A stretch of 64,000 nucleotides of DNA, taken from NCBI RefSeq assembly GCF_030652235.1, contig NZ_JAUSBA010000057.1, positions 40,738-104,737 of the forward strand, written 5' to 3'. The translations under genes were made by a program, and so were the position numbers. The notes below the pieces were generated by a model. The model worked only from the letters and a program-made list of their open reading frames with translations. It was not told the DNA's origin and did not search any database. This document shows positions 1 through 8,866 of the stretch, in pieces; position 1 is the first letter of the stretch, and the number at the start of each line of letters is the position of its first letter. Origin of the DNA: Cypionkella sp. Lineage in GTDB: Bacteria > Pseudomonadota > Alphaproteobacteria > Rhodobacterales > Rhodobacteraceae.

Positions 1-136
1 CCGCCGCCCATTTGGTATCGACCTCTTCGGCGACGAATTCATAGACCACCACCGACAGCTTCGGCAGCTTCACGCCGCGGCCCACCGTGGCAAAGGTTTC
101 AAACGTATCCGCCCGCTGTTCCTGAAAATTATGCAT
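1..136 (-). CDS. Hypothetical protein, N-terminal 45 residues only
   Basis: The gene runs off the left edge of the window. On the minus strand an ATG at 136 follows a G-rich Shine-Dalgarno stretch (AAAGGGGGCAG) and opens a frame beginning MHNFQEQRADTFETFATVGR without a stop to position 1. It is divergent from gcrA, with about 160 bp between the two start codons. Codon use fits the GC-rich host. I do not recognise the family from this fragment and assign no function. Confidence 0.6.
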   Translation of the reverse strand, partial: MHNFQEQRADTFETFATVGRGVKLPKLSVVVYEFVAEEVDTKWAA

Positions 137-205
137 GATCTGCCCCCTTTGCCCGCGCGCCCAGATAAACCGAATCACGCAGCGCTTGATATTGCCGCGT
201 CCGCC

Positions 206-233
206 TTGTATCCGCTGCATTCAAGATTAGAAT
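206..233 (+). promoter_or_regulatory. Possible sigma70-type promoter of gcrA
   Basis: TTGTAT at 206-211 and TAGAAT at 228-233 are separated by 16 bp and lie about 60 bp upstream of the gcrA start. A GAATC site, which fits the CcrM methylation motif GANTC, lies at 172-176. The boxes are only approximate matches, so this is a candidate. Confidence 0.35.
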
Positions 234-294
234 AGGGTCTGCTGTTATGCAGGGCCCCTCGGGCCCGCAAAAGCCCCCTGAACCGGAGTTCGCC

Positions 295-921
295 ATGTCC
301 TGGACCGACGAGCGCGTCGAGACGCTCAAGAAAATGTGGGCCGAGGGCCAGTCTGCCAGCCAGATCGCCAAAGAGCTGGGCGGCGTCACCCGCAATGCCG
401 TGATCGGCAAGGTGCACCGGCTTGGCCTGTCCAACCGCGTCGGCTCCGGCACACCCGAGGGCGAAGAGCCCGAGGTCGCAGCCCCGGTCACGCCGCGCCC
501 CGAACCCAGCCCCAAACCTGTGGTCGTCGAAGCCCCGGTGCGCACCGCCGCCCCCGAGCGCGTGGCACCCGAGCCGCGCCCCGTCCCGCCCGTCGCTGCT
601 GCCACTGTGGCCAGCGTCACCACCCTGCCGATCCCGATGCGCAAGGCGATCATCCCGGCGGGCCAACCTTTGCCACCGCAGCCCTCGGCCAATGAGATCA
701 GCCCTGAGACCTTGGCTTCTGTGCGCGAAGTTGAAAAAAGCGCCAAGCGCCTGTCGCTGATGGAACTTACCGAGCGCACCTGCAAATGGCCGATCGGCGA
801 CCCGGCCACCGAAGATTTCTGGTTCTGCGGCCTGCCCTCGGTGCCCGGCAAGCCTTATTGTGAAGCCCATGTCAGCGTCGCATTCCAACCGATGTCAGCG
901 CGCCGCGACCGTCGCCGCTGA
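295..921 (+). CDS. gcrA: GcrA cell cycle regulator
   Basis: A 208-residue GcrA family protein. The N-terminus (MSWTDERVETLKKMW, then QSASQIAKELGGVTRNAVIGKVHRLGL) is the conserved GcrA helix-turn-helix. A Pro/Ala-rich linker spans about residues 55-130. The C-terminus (about 155-208) has the family's cysteine-containing segment TCKWPIGDP...FWFCGLP...YCEAH. In Caulobacter this family binds sigma70 RNA polymerase and activates promoters carrying methylated GANTC sites. The start was placed at 295 because family members begin MSWTDE and a GGAG lies just upstream, rather than at an in-frame ATG 48 bases earlier. The gene stands alone, divergent from the partial gene at the window edge. Confidence 0.95.
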   Translation: MSWTDERVETLKKMWAEGQSASQIAKELGGVTRNAVIGKVHRLGLSNRVGSGTPEGEEPEVAAPVTPRPEPSPKPVVVEAPVRTAAPERVAPEPRPVPPVAAATVASVTTLPIPMRKAIIPAGQPLPPQPSANEISPETLASVREVEKSAKRLSLMELTERTCKWPIGDPATEDFWFCGLPSVPGKPYCEAHVSVAFQPMSARRDRRR

Positions 922-953
922 AGCAGGCTGATTTGGCCTAAGCCAGAAAACTC

Positions 954-983
954 AAAAGGCGCGAGCATCCCTCGCGCCTTTTG
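954..983 (+). terminator. Intrinsic terminator after gcrA
   Basis: AAAAGGCGCGAG, a short CATCC loop and CTCGCGCCTTTT form a strong stem with A and T runs on its two sides, so it could act in both directions between convergent gcrA and the AsmA-like gene. Confidence 0.8.
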
Positions 984-1009
984 CATGCTCGCGCCGCTGA
1001 TCGGCAGCG

Positions 1010-1068
1010 TAGGGTGGGTTTTTAACCCACCGCGAACCTCCACAGCGTAGGGTGGGCTTCAGCGCACC
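1010..1068. repeat. Two REP-like TAGGGTGGG hairpin repeats
   Basis: TAGGGTGGGTTTTTAACCC (from 1010) and TAGGGTGGGCTTCAGCGC (from 1048) are related short palindromic units. Close relatives lie at 4160-4180 and 59356-59376, all intergenic. The spacing and position just after genes resemble a dispersed REP-like element. Confidence 0.6.
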
Positions 1069-1078
1069 CCCGCCAGCC

Positions 1079-3070
1079 TCAATTCCCGCCCCCCAACAGT
1101 TTTTGCAAAGCCTTCTGCGCCTGTTCATCCACCGCCTCATTCATCCGCCGCTTTGCCGCATCTTCCAAACTTTCGCCGTCTTGCTGCACCACACCCAACT
1201 CAGATTCCAACTTGGCGCGGGCCTCAGCCTCCAATTCCGCCCGCTTGGCTTCCGCCTGCGCCTCTAAGGCCGCCGTCTGCTCGGCCAATTTCTCATCGGC
1301 AATCGCCTGCAAATCGAGCGAAAACTTCGGGTTCGCCCACGATCCCTTGATCAACAGCGGTGCTGTCAGCCCACCCGCCCCGGTGTCATCCGCCAAAGCC
1401 GTGGCCTTGATGCGATACTCCAAAGTCCGCGCGCCCATGCCCACATCCCCCACGCCGCGTGCCGTGATGTAAGGTGATTTCAGCACCAAATCCTCATTGC
1501 GCAATACGCCGTCGGCCATGGTGAAACTGCCGCCCAGACTGTCAAAAATCGTCTTCTGGCCTTCGCCGACATAAGACGTATCCAGCGTCCGCAGCATGCC
1601 CGCGATGTCCAAGCCCAAAATCTCGCCATTGCTTAACGCCAGCGATCCCGATCCTGACAGCGACTGCATGATCGCATCCACCGACGCGCCCGAGCCCAAA
1701 AACTTCACCCGCATGTCGCCGGTGCCCACCAGTCGCTCATAGCCGCCAAAATCGGCCAGCATTGGCCGCAACGCCATGCCCGCAAAGGATAAATCCCCCC
1801 CAACCGACAGCCCCTTGCGCCCATTGACCACAAACTGCCCCGAGATCACACCTTCATAGGCCGAGACCTTGCGCAACTCCGCCACCAGCCGCGATCGATC
1901 ATTGGTCAGCACGATCTGCGACGCCCCGAACTTCACCATCCCCAGATCAATGCTGTCCGCCGTCAGCGCCACCACGGCATCCAGGCCCGACAACCCGCTG
2001 ACATCAATCTTATCCGTGGGCCAACCCGCAGCCTGCACCCCACCGCTTTCGCCACCGCCCTGCCCGCCCGACACCCCGGCCAAATCCAAAGCCGCCGCCG
2101 TGACCTTGGCCGACAGCTTGGCGCGCTCCCCCGCCGTCACCAAATCAGCATCCATCGCCAGCTTGTTGCCATCAAGCACCACCGCGCCTGCACGCAGATG
2201 CAGCGACCCCGCCGTGGTCAGCGTCACCGCCCCCACCACTTGAACGTCCGAAGCCCCCAAGCCTTCAGGCAGCTTTGGGGCCGCTATGCCGGCCAAAGCC
2301 GAGATCGCCGCCAGATCGCCCAGATCGGCGCTGAGCGCGCCCTTTGCCTCTGGCCCCAGCCCCGCAGTGCCTTTGAAGCCAACTTCAGCCGCCCCGGCGA
2401 TCAGCTTCAGATCGCTGTCCACCAACTTGCCATCGAGAAAATCCTGAAACGCGCCAACCTTGCCGGTCAGCGTGAACGACTGCCCATTCATCACCGCCGC
2501 CATATCAATCGTCGCAGGCCCGGTGTAACGCGGGATCGCCGCTGCGGCTTCAATCCCGCTGACTTCATAGCGCACCCCCGCCGCATGATCGGCAAACACC
2601 AGCGCCCCACCCGAGACCGAGGCCTTGTCCAGCGTGAACGGCTGCCCTACGCCCGGCGTCGCGGCTGACACCGTGCCGCCAGCCTCGCCGCCAAACACCC
2701 AGTTTTCCGCGCCCTTGGCAGACCGCTCCAGCACGATCTTCGGATTGATCGCCTCGACCCCGGTGATTTTCACATCGCCGCCGATCAGCGCCGCCAGATC
2801 CAGCGAGATCGACAGCCCCTCGGCCTGCACCATCGGCCCCTCTTTCGACCACGCGGCGTTGGAAATCGAAATCGGTCCGGTTGTCACCCCCAGCTGCGGC
2901 CAAATCGACGGTCGCACCGCGCCTGAAATCACCAATTCCCGCCCGGTCAGCGCATTAAACTTCGCCACCGCAATCCCGGCCACCTTCTCTGCCGGGATTA
3001 GAAACACCGACCCCACCAGCACGATCGCCAGCAAAACCACAGCAATAACCGAACGAATGATCCAGCGCAT
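1079..3070 (-). CDS. AsmA family protein
   Basis: A protein of 663 residues with one N-terminal membrane segment (about residues 4-24, MRWIIRSVIAVVLLAIVLVG) followed by a long periplasmic part with AsmA-type beta-rich sequence: ALTGRELVISGAVRPSIWPQLGV near the N-terminus, and SGSGSLALSNGEILGLDIAGML plus GDVGMGARTLEYRIKA near the C-terminus. The last 80 residues are Ala/Glu-rich and probably coiled coil. AsmA-like proteins are linked to outer-membrane assembly and, in current models, lipid transport across the periplasm. The start at 3070 (MRWII) has a GAGGGT Shine-Dalgarno and is preferred to an ATG seven codons upstream. It is convergent with gcrA and divergent from ppk2. Confidence 0.85.
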   Translation of the reverse strand: MRWIIRSVIAVVLLAIVLVGSVFLIPAEKVAGIAVAKFNALTGRELVISGAVRPSIWPQLGVTTGPISISNAAWSKEGPMVQAEGLSISLDLAALIGGDVKITGVEAINPKIVLERSAKGAENWVFGGEAGGTVSAATPGVGQPFTLDKASVSGGALVFADHAAGVRYEVSGIEAAAAIPRYTGPATIDMAAVMNGQSFTLTGKVGAFQDFLDGKLVDSDLKLIAGAAEVGFKGTAGLGPEAKGALSADLGDLAAISALAGIAAPKLPEGLGASDVQVVGAVTLTTAGSLHLRAGAVVLDGNKLAMDADLVTAGERAKLSAKVTAAALDLAGVSGGQGGGESGGVQAAGWPTDKIDVSGLSGLDAVVALTADSIDLGMVKFGASQIVLTNDRSRLVAELRKVSAYEGVISGQFVVNGRKGLSVGGDLSFAGMALRPMLADFGGYERLVGTGDMRVKFLGSGASVDAIMQSLSGSGSLALSNGEILGLDIAGMLRTLDTSYVGEGQKTIFDSLGGSFTMADGVLRNEDLVLKSPYITARGVGDVGMGARTLEYRIKATALADDTGAGGLTAPLLIKGSWANPKFSLDLQAIADEKLAEQTAALEAQAEAKRAELEAEARAKLESELGVVQQDGESLEDAAKRRMNEAVDEQAQKALQKLLGGGN

Positions 3071-3222
3071 AATACCCTCACAACGACCCACATTCCGAGT
3101 CTACCCGCAACCCTCCGGCAAACAAGCCACTCCCCGCCGATTGGCAACACTTCGCCCGATACGCCTGCGTCACCGCCCTGTTACATTGCCCTGATTTATC
3201 GCCACCAAAACAGGAGCCCAGC

Positions 3223-4155
3223 ATGCCAGACACGTCGTCGCCCAACACCCCCACTCCGCAAGCGCTCGACTGGCTGGAAGCAGAACTCGCCGATGCTTTT
3301 GATGAGGAATACGAGCTAGAGCTGGAAGACGCCCAACTTTCGCTGGAAATCTCCAAGATTTACAAAGACAAGCATCCCGATGGCATTGATCGACACACCT
3401 ATTTCCAATCGCTGATCCGGCTGCAATCCGAACTGATCAAGCTGCAAGACTGGGTGGCCTACCACAAGAAAAAGGTCGTCGTGCTGTTTGAGGGCCGCGA
3501 TTCGGCGGGCAAAGGCGGCGTGATCAAACGCATCAGCCAGCGCCTGAACCCGCGCGTCGTCCGCGTCGTGGCGCTGCCTGCACCATCCGACCGCGAAAAA
3601 ACCCAGTGGTATTTTCAACGCTATGTCCCCCACCTGCCCGCAGGCGGCGAAATCGTGCTGTTAGACCGAAGCTGGTACAACCGCGCCGGAGTTGAGCGGG
3701 TAATGGGTTTCGCCGATGACGATCAGGTCGAGCAATTTTTCAACGACGTGCCAGAATTTGAACGCATGCTGGTGCGCTCGGGGATTACCGTGATCAAATA
3801 CTGGTTCTCGATCACCGATGAAGAACAGCAAATGCGCTTCCTGATGCGCATCCACGATCCGATGAAGCAATGGAAACTCTCGCCGATGGACCTGCAATCC
3901 CGCGTGCGCTGGGAGCAGTATACCAAAGCCAAAGAAGAAATGATGGCCCGCACCAATATCGCCGAAGCGCCGTGGTATATTGTTGAGGGCAACGACAAAA
4001 AACGTGCCCGCCTGAATTGCATCGACCACCTGCTCCAGCAATTCCCCTACGAGCCGGTGCCGCACGAAGACGTCCACCTCCCCGACCGCGTCTTCAACCC
4101 GCAATACGAACGCGCCGTGCTGCCACCGGAATTGTATGTGCCGGCCAAATACTAA
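3223..4155 (+). CDS. ppk2: Polyphosphate kinase 2
   Basis: A PPK2 family enzyme of 310 residues, which transfers phosphate between polyphosphate and nucleoside di- or monophosphates in the cytoplasm. The Walker A motif GRDSAGKGG is at residues 91-99 and Walker B LLDRSWYNR is near D148, followed by the lid region and the family's DPMKQWKLSPMDL segment. The N-terminal 45 residues are acidic and variable. Length fits a single-domain PPK2. Whether it favours ADP/GDP synthesis or the reverse cannot be read with confidence from sequence alone. An AGGAG just before the ATG supports the start. It is monocistronic and divergent from the AsmA-like gene. Confidence 0.92.
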   Translation: MPDTSSPNTPTPQALDWLEAELADAFDEEYELELEDAQLSLEISKIYKDKHPDGIDRHTYFQSLIRLQSELIKLQDWVAYHKKKVVVLFEGRDSAGKGGVIKRISQRLNPRVVRVVALPAPSDREKTQWYFQRYVPHLPAGGEIVLLDRSWYNRAGVERVMGFADDDQVEQFFNDVPEFERMLVRSGITVIKYWFSITDEEQQMRFLMRIHDPMKQWKLSPMDLQSRVRWEQYTKAKEEMMARTNIAEAPWYIVEGNDKKRARLNCIDHLLQQFPYEPVPHEDVHLPDRVFNPQYERAVLPPELYVPAKY

Positions 4156-4159
4156 CCCA

Positions 4160-4180
4160 TAGGGTGCGCTTCAGCGCGCC
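4160..4180. repeat. REP-like TAGGGTGCGCTTCAGCGC repeat
   Basis: The unit begins four bases after the ppk2 stop codon. Its GCGC-TTCA-GCGC core is a small hairpin. It matches the copy at 59356-59376 and resembles those at 1010-1068. Confidence 0.6.
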
Positions 4181-4285
4181 ACTGTATCGGTAAAGCGGGG
4201 CTTGCCCCTCAACGCATCCGGCTCATGGCGCACAAGGCGGAACGCCACCGAGCAAGAGGCGTCATGCTGCAAGCCAGACGCCAAT

Positions 4286-4323
4286 AATCGGGCCGCGCCT
4301 GACTGGGTTGGCGCGGCCCGATT
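4286..4323. other. 14-bp perfect inverted repeat between ppk2 and rimO
   Basis: AATCGGGCCGCGCC at 4286-4299 pairs perfectly with GGCGCGGCCCGATT at 4310-4323 across a 10-base loop, followed by a short T-containing stretch. It could terminate ppk2 transcription. I see no gene in the rest of the 4156-4578 gap; the short open frames there lack a Shine-Dalgarno and overlap the hairpins. Confidence 0.55.
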
Positions 4324-4522
4324 TGTGTGCGGCCAAATCGGGCAACAAACCCGTCACGCCGCATTGGAAATATCTGTAGGTGTCGCGTCCCGGCGGTTTG
4401 CGGGACGATCTTGTGCCCGTGATGGTTGATCTGACGCACACCTAACCACACCTTGCCCGCAACCCTTAGCCATTCCTGAACACCCCCAGTCTAACTCCTT
4501 GAAATCCACAAACCACGCCTCG

Positions 4523-4536
4523 GTCCACGCGTGGAC
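4523..4536. other. 14-bp palindrome GTCCACGCGTGGAC
   Basis: A perfect palindrome 43 bp upstream of the rimO start. The identical 14-mer, again followed by AC, recurs at 37286-37299. It may be an operator, but no regulator can be assigned. Confidence 0.4.
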
Positions 4537-4578
4537 ACCCCCTACCGCCACGCTGCGTTTCAATATATAGCCTTCCGC

Positions 4579-5985
4579 ATGTCGCAAAATCCGCCCATGC
4601 CCAACCTCGGGCTCCGCCCAGACCTCGCCCCGAAGCCCAGCTTCAGCGAACCCGTCCGCCCCGGCCAGCCCACCATCGGCATGGTGTCGCTCGGCTGCCC
4701 AAAAGCTCTCGTGGACAGTGAACGCATCCTCACCCGCCTGCGCGCCGAAGGCTACGCGATCAGCCCCGATTACAAGGGCGCCGATGCCGTGATCGTCAAC
4801 ACCTGCGGCTTTCTCGACAGCGCCAAAGCGGAATCCTTAGAGGCCATCGGCGAGGCTCTCGCCGAAAACGGCCGCGTCATCGTCACCGGCTGCCTCGGGG
4901 CCGAACCTGAATACATCACCGGCGCGCACCCCAAAGTTCTCGCCGTCACCGGCCCGCATCAATACGAAGCGGTCTTGGATGCCGTCCACAAAGCCGTTCC
5001 CGCCAAGCCCGACCCGTTCATTGACCTTCTGCCCGCAAGTGCCGTCAGCCTAACCCCGCGCCACTACAGCTATCTGAAAATTTCCGAGGGCTGTAACCAC
5101 AAATGCAAGTTCTGCATCATCCCAGACATGCGCGGCCTGCTGCAATCCCGCCCCGCCCATGCCGTGCTGCGCGAGGCCGAAAAGCTGGTTGAAAACGGCG
5201 TGCGTGAACTTTTGGTGATCTCTCAGGACACCTCTGCCTATGGCGTGGACCGCAAGCATGACCTTAGCCCTTGGAAGGGCGGCGAAGTGCGCGCCCATAT
5301 CACCGACCTCGCCCGCGCGATGGGCCATTTGGGCGGCGACACCAAACCTTGGGTCCGGCTGCACTACGTCTACCCCTACCCGCATGTCCGGCAGCTGATC
5401 CCGCTGATGGCGGAAGGGCTGATCCTGCCCTACCTCGACATCCCGTTCCAACACGCCGATCCGGGCGTGCTGAAACGTATGGCCCGCCCCGCCGCTGCTG
5501 CAAAAACGCTGGACGAAATCGCGGCATGGCGTGCGGTGTGCCCCGATATCACCCTGCGCAGCACCTTTATCGTCGGCTATCCGGGCGAAACCGAGGCTGA
5601 ATTCCAGACCCTGCTGGATTGGATGGACGAAGCGCAACTCGACCGCGTCGGCTGTTTTCAGTATGAAAACGTCGCCGGTGCGCGCTCGAACAATCTGCCC
5701 GATCATGTGCCGGATGAGGTAAAGCAGGAACGCTGGGATCGCTTCATGGAGAAGGCGCAAGCCATCTCGGAAGCCAAACTGGAAGCCAAAGTCGGCCACA
5801 CCTTGCAAGTCATCGTTGATGAGGTTGATGACGAAGGTGCCACCTGCCGCACCATGGCGGATGCACCGGAAATCGACGGCAACCTGTTCATTGATCAGGG
5901 GTTCGAGGGCCTGAACCCCGGCGATATGGTGACGGTGACGGTGGAAGAAGCCGGCGAATATGATCTTTGGGGGCAACGCGTTTAA
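4579..5985 (+). CDS. rimO: Ribosomal protein uS12 methylthiotransferase RimO
   Basis: A radical-SAM methylthiotransferase of 468 residues that adds a methylthio group to an aspartate of ribosomal protein S12. The N-terminal UPF0004 domain supplies cysteines C40, C76 and C105 for the auxiliary 4Fe-4S cluster. The radical-SAM motif CNHKCKFC gives C172, C176 and C179. A C-terminal TRAM domain covers about residues 405-468. The sequence [15 protein letters not shown] and the total length fit RimO rather than MiaB. The start at 4579 (MSQNPP) was chosen over an ATG 48 bases upstream, which would place translation within the sequence adjoining the palindrome; neither has a good Shine-Dalgarno. Confidence 0.93.
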   Translation: MSQNPPMPNLGLRPDLAPKPSFSEPVRPGQPTIGMVSLGCPKALVDSERILTRLRAEGYAISPDYKGADAVIVNTCGFLDSAKAESLEAIGEALAENGRVIVTGCLGAEPEYITGAHPKVLAVTGPHQYEAVLDAVHKAVPAKPDPFIDLLPASAVSLTPRHYSYLKISEGCNHKCKFCIIPDMRGLLQSRPAHAVLREAEKLVENGVRELLVISQDTSAYGVDRKHDLSPWKGGEVRAHITDLARAMGHLGGDTKPWVRLHYVYPYPHVRQLIPLMAEGLILPYLDIPFQHADPGVLKRMARPAAAAKTLDEIAAWRAVCPDITLRSTFIVGYPGETEAEFQTLLDWMDEAQLDRVGCFQYENVAGARSNNLPDHVPDEVKQERWDRFMEKAQAISEAKLEAKVGHTLQVIVDEVDDEGATCRTMADAPEIDGNLFIDQGFEGLNPGDMVTVTVEEAGEYDLWGQRV

Positions 5986-6003
5986 GCCTGCCCCGACGCG
6001 CCA

Positions 6004-6074
6004 CGCCGCCCCGGGCTTGATCCTGGGCCTCATGGTCGCGCAGCAGAAGCCGCCGGATCAAGTCCGGGGCGGCG
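6004..6074. repeat. Long GC-rich inverted repeat downstream of rimO
   Basis: A 20-base arm at 6004-6023 (CGCCGCCCCGGGCTTGATCC) pairs with 6055-6074 with a single G-T wobble. Similar 'GGCGGCCC..TTGATC' hairpins are common intergenic elements in this group. The gap 5986-6321 has this, the terminator below and no gene. Confidence 0.6.
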
Positions 6075-6139
6075 AAGCTTGTGGCTTTGATCAACGCATG
6101 ATCGCTTTTTTTGCCAGCCAACGCAAAAACCCGAGTCCA

Positions 6140-6175
6140 AAGTCACTCCCAGCTGGGAGTGACTTGTGTTTTTCT
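6140..6175. terminator. 26-bp palindromic terminator with T tract
   Basis: A perfect 26-base palindrome at 6140-6165 (half-site AAGTCACTCCCAG) is followed by GTGTTTTT. It is well placed to end rimO transcription and, on the opposite strand, that of the small secreted protein gene at 6322-6639. Confidence 0.7.
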
Positions 6176-6321
6176 GCAATTTTTACCGTGATTTCCACAA
6201 CATGTTGTGGCCTTTAGGGCATTGCGTGTTTTGTCTTGATCTTGAAGCGCTTTGGCCATGCAGCGCAAACCGATCTCGACTCGTGTTGCAACGCGGATTC
6301 TGTGCACCTCGCCCCAAGCGA

Positions 6322-6639
6322 TCAACCGTGGTTGACGGCGTCATCCTTGCCACGCCCGCGACGGGCAAATTCCAGACTGTGATCCGCCGGAACCATCAGC
6401 GAGGTATGGCCAGCGCCATCAGCCTTGCCCTTGCCGCCGCGAACATGGCCCGCCGGATCATCGCCGCCACGGCCACGTCGCGACAACAGCAGGCTGTCAT
6501 CGCTGGCCGTGCCCGGCAGGGCTGCGGAAAACTGCGGCAGCACAGTCTCTTGCACCATCGCGATCGCAGCGCTGGCAGCCGTCAGCGACAGCGCAACTGC
6601 GCCCGCCGCGATGATTTTGGTCAATGTGAAATGAGACAT
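6322..6639 (-). CDS. Small secreted protein with RRGRG(G/K)DD repeats
   Basis: A 105-residue protein with a clear signal peptide (MSHFTLTKIIAAGAVALSLT then ASA, predicted cleavage near residue 25). The mature part is low-complexity and contains two related segments, DSLLLSRRGRGGDD and HSLEFARRGRGKDD, separated by a Gly/Lys/His-rich linker. I do not recognise a family or function. The start at 6639 has a GGAG Shine-Dalgarno; in-frame ATGs further upstream lack one. It lies about 120 bp upstream of the NarL/NarX-type pair in the other-gene order, and no shared regulation is visible. The Arg/Gly pattern suggests binding of polyanions or surface association, which is only inference. Confidence 0.7.
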   Translation of the reverse strand: MSHFTLTKIIAAGAVALSLTAASAAIAMVQETVLPQFSAALPGTASDDSLLLSRRGRGGDDPAGHVRGGKGKADGAGHTSLMVPADHSLEFARRGRGKDDAVNHG

Positions 6640-6758
6640 GATAGGCTCCATGAGGTTGTTCGATCGTAGCCTCAATCTACGCCCCCACGTCCCGCCGCAT
6701 CAGGGACCATAGCCCAGCGATTTTCACAGGCAAAATCCGCCGATGGTCTGATAAACCT

Positions 6759-7400
6759 TCAGTCCTTCAGATGCACCCGCGCCAGCATCGCGGCCTCGAC
6801 CCGGTTGCGCACATGCAGCTTTTGCAGGATCGAGGTCATGTAATGCTTGACGGTTTTTTCCTGAATATCCAGTTTGGCGCCGACCTCTTTGTTGGACAGC
6901 CCGGTCGCCACCAGCCGCAAAATGTCCTCCTCGCGGCGCGACAGATCGGCCAAGGGATTGGGCGCACCCACCGGCTTGCCGCGCAGCGCCACCAACAGCC
7001 GTCCCGCCAATCCGGGTGAGACATAAGACCGCCCCGCCGCCAGATCGCGCACCAGTTCGACCAATTCGCTGGCCCCCACCCCTTTCAGAATATAACCCGC
7101 CGCCCCCGCCTTCAGCGCCGTCATCAGATCGCCCTCATCCTCGGATGCGGTCAACATCGCGACCAAGGGCGGCTTTTCCATTTTCATGATCAGGGCCAAA
7201 GCCCCCAGGCCGCCACCCTTCGGCATCGAGACATCCAGCAACACCAGATCTGGCTTCAACAACAGGCTAAGCCGCGCCGCCGTCTCGCCGTCCTGCGCTT
7301 GGCCGACCACATCAATCCCGCCCGCATCCGCCAGCGTGCGCGCCACGCCGTCGCGGTAAATCGGGTGATCATCGGCCAAGATCAGACGGATATCGGTCAT
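6759..7400 (-). CDS. NarL/FixJ-family response regulator
   Basis: A 213-residue response regulator. The receiver domain (about 1-120) has acidic residues D10/D11, phosphoacceptor D56 (LVLLDVSMP) and the K of YILKG. The C-terminal LuxR-type helix-turn-helix spans about 145-205 (LSRREEDILRLVATGLSNKEVGAKLDIQEKTVKHYMTSILQKL). It overlaps the upstream histidine kinase gene by 4 bp (ATGA), so the two are translationally coupled and probably cognate. The signal and target genes cannot be deduced. Confidence 0.92.
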   Translation of the reverse strand: MTDIRLILADDHPIYRDGVARTLADAGGIDVVGQAQDGETAARLSLLLKPDLVLLDVSMPKGGGLGALALIMKMEKPPLVAMLTASEDEGDLMTALKAGAAGYILKGVGASELVELVRDLAAGRSYVSPGLAGRLLVALRGKPVGAPNPLADLSRREEDILRLVATGLSNKEVGAKLDIQEKTVKHYMTSILQKLHVRNRVEAAMLARVHLKD

Positions 7401-8770
7401 AGGGCTTCCTTCAAATCCAATGTCATCCGCAACTGCGCACCCGGCCCATCGCTGCGATTGGCAAAGCTGATATGGCCGCCCAGACTTTCCACCCGATCCG
7501 CCAATCCGGCAAGGCCCAGCCCGGCATCCTCGCGCAGAAAATCAACGGGCAGCTGCGCGAACCCCGCACCCCGGTCCAGCACTTGCACCTCTAACAGATC
7601 GCCGCGCAAGCTGACCCGCACCTCTTGGCCGCGCGCCTCGGCATGGTGCCATGCGTTGTTCAGCCCTTCCTGCACGAAGCGATAGCAGCAGATTTTCACC
7701 GCAGCGGGCAGGCCGCTGACCGCTTGGCAGTGCAAAGCCACCGCCGTGCCGGTGCGGGCCGCATGCGCCTCGGTCACGCCGCGCAGAATATCTTCCAGCG
7801 ATTTCTGCTCGATATCCGGCAGTGATAAGCCACGCGCGATGCTGCGAATTTCCGAAATTGAATCCTTCACCGCGCGCTGCACCGAAGCCAAATCCTCTGC
7901 CGCGCGCCCCGAGACCTGCCCCTGCAACGCATCCAACCGCAGCGCCGCAAAGCCCATCAACTGTGCCGGGCCATCGTGCAAATCCGCCCCAATCCGCCGC
8001 AATGCCTGATCGTTGACCGAGGCAAACCGCGCCGCCGCCCCCTGCACCCGCAGGCGCAGCGCAAGGTTGCGCGCCGCCATATCCTTGAGCGCACCCAACT
8101 GGCGATCAATCGTGCGAGAGCCGCGCAGCACCACCGCGAACATCGCCGCCGCGATCAGCCCCATCGCGCCCGCCACCGTCAACCAACCGATTGCCCGCGC
8201 CCGCATCAGGTCTTGCTTCAACTGGGTGGCCACCTCGTAAAACTCTGCCACCGCGATCACCTTGCCGGATTTGATCTCACGGATCGGGCTGTAGATCTCC
8301 AGCAGCGGGATGCCCAAAGCGTGCTCGGCCGCGTCTTCTTCATCCTTAGTGTCGTTGAAATCGGCGCGCACCTCGCCGCCCCACGCCTGTTTCAAATTCT
8401 CGGTCGGCGGAAACCGCTTGCCCACGGTTTCAAGATTAGAGGCATCCACCACCAGCCCGCCGGGCCGCCAAATCTTAAAGCTGACCACCCGTTTGCCCAG
8501 CGCGGTATCGGCCAGCAATGCGCCGATTTTCACCCGCGAGTCTTCGGTCATATCCGAGCGCCGCGCCAAATCCTGCGTCAGCGGCGCGATAAAGCTTTCC
8601 ATATACAGCGCCGTGGCATTGGCGGTGTTGCGCACCACCACCTCTTCGATGCGGTTTGAGACGACCGACCCCCCCAAACCCGCCGACACCAACATCACCA
8701 AGCCACCCGCCAGCGCGAATTGCTGCACCAGCGACAGCCTTGACCACGCCGTGAAGTCGAAATGCGCCAT
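7397..8770 (-). CDS. NarX-type sensor histidine kinase
   Basis: A 457-residue membrane kinase. Transmembrane segments lie at about 15-37 and 195-216 and enclose a periplasmic domain of about 155 residues. A HAMP-like linker follows, then a HisKA_3 dimerisation domain with the motif ADLHDGPAQ (H265) and a HATPase_c domain with N-box RFVQEGLNNAWHHA and G-box DRGAGF and GLGLAGLADRVESLGG. It autophosphorylates H265 and should pass the phosphate to the overlapping NarL-type regulator. The periplasmic domain resembles dCache/4HB-type sensors only loosely; the ligand is unknown. Confidence 0.92.
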   Translation of the reverse strand: MAHFDFTAWSRLSLVQQFALAGGLVMLVSAGLGGSVVSNRIEEVVVRNTANATALYMESFIAPLTQDLARRSDMTEDSRVKIGALLADTALGKRVVSFKIWRPGGLVVDASNLETVGKRFPPTENLKQAWGGEVRADFNDTKDEEDAAEHALGIPLLEIYSPIREIKSGKVIAVAEFYEVATQLKQDLMRARAIGWLTVAGAMGLIAAAMFAVVLRGSRTIDRQLGALKDMAARNLALRLRVQGAAARFASVNDQALRRIGADLHDGPAQLMGFAALRLDALQGQVSGRAAEDLASVQRAVKDSISEIRSIARGLSLPDIEQKSLEDILRGVTEAHAARTGTAVALHCQAVSGLPAAVKICCYRFVQEGLNNAWHHAEARGQEVRVSLRGDLLEVQVLDRGAGFAQLPVDFLREDAGLGLAGLADRVESLGGHISFANRSDGPGAQLRMTLDLKEAL

Positions 8771-8866
8771 ATTCGCCCCGGTATTAGGCAGTCAGCTTAC
8801 ACCGCTTGCGCCCCAAACACCCAAAAGCTTTTTGCCGCGTGGCTTGCGGAAAAGCCTGCGGCTTGG

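Noticed and set aside
4202..4429. Small open frames between ppk2 and rimO
   Set aside because: They cross the perfect hairpin at 4286-4323 and have no Shine-Dalgarno or family resemblance.
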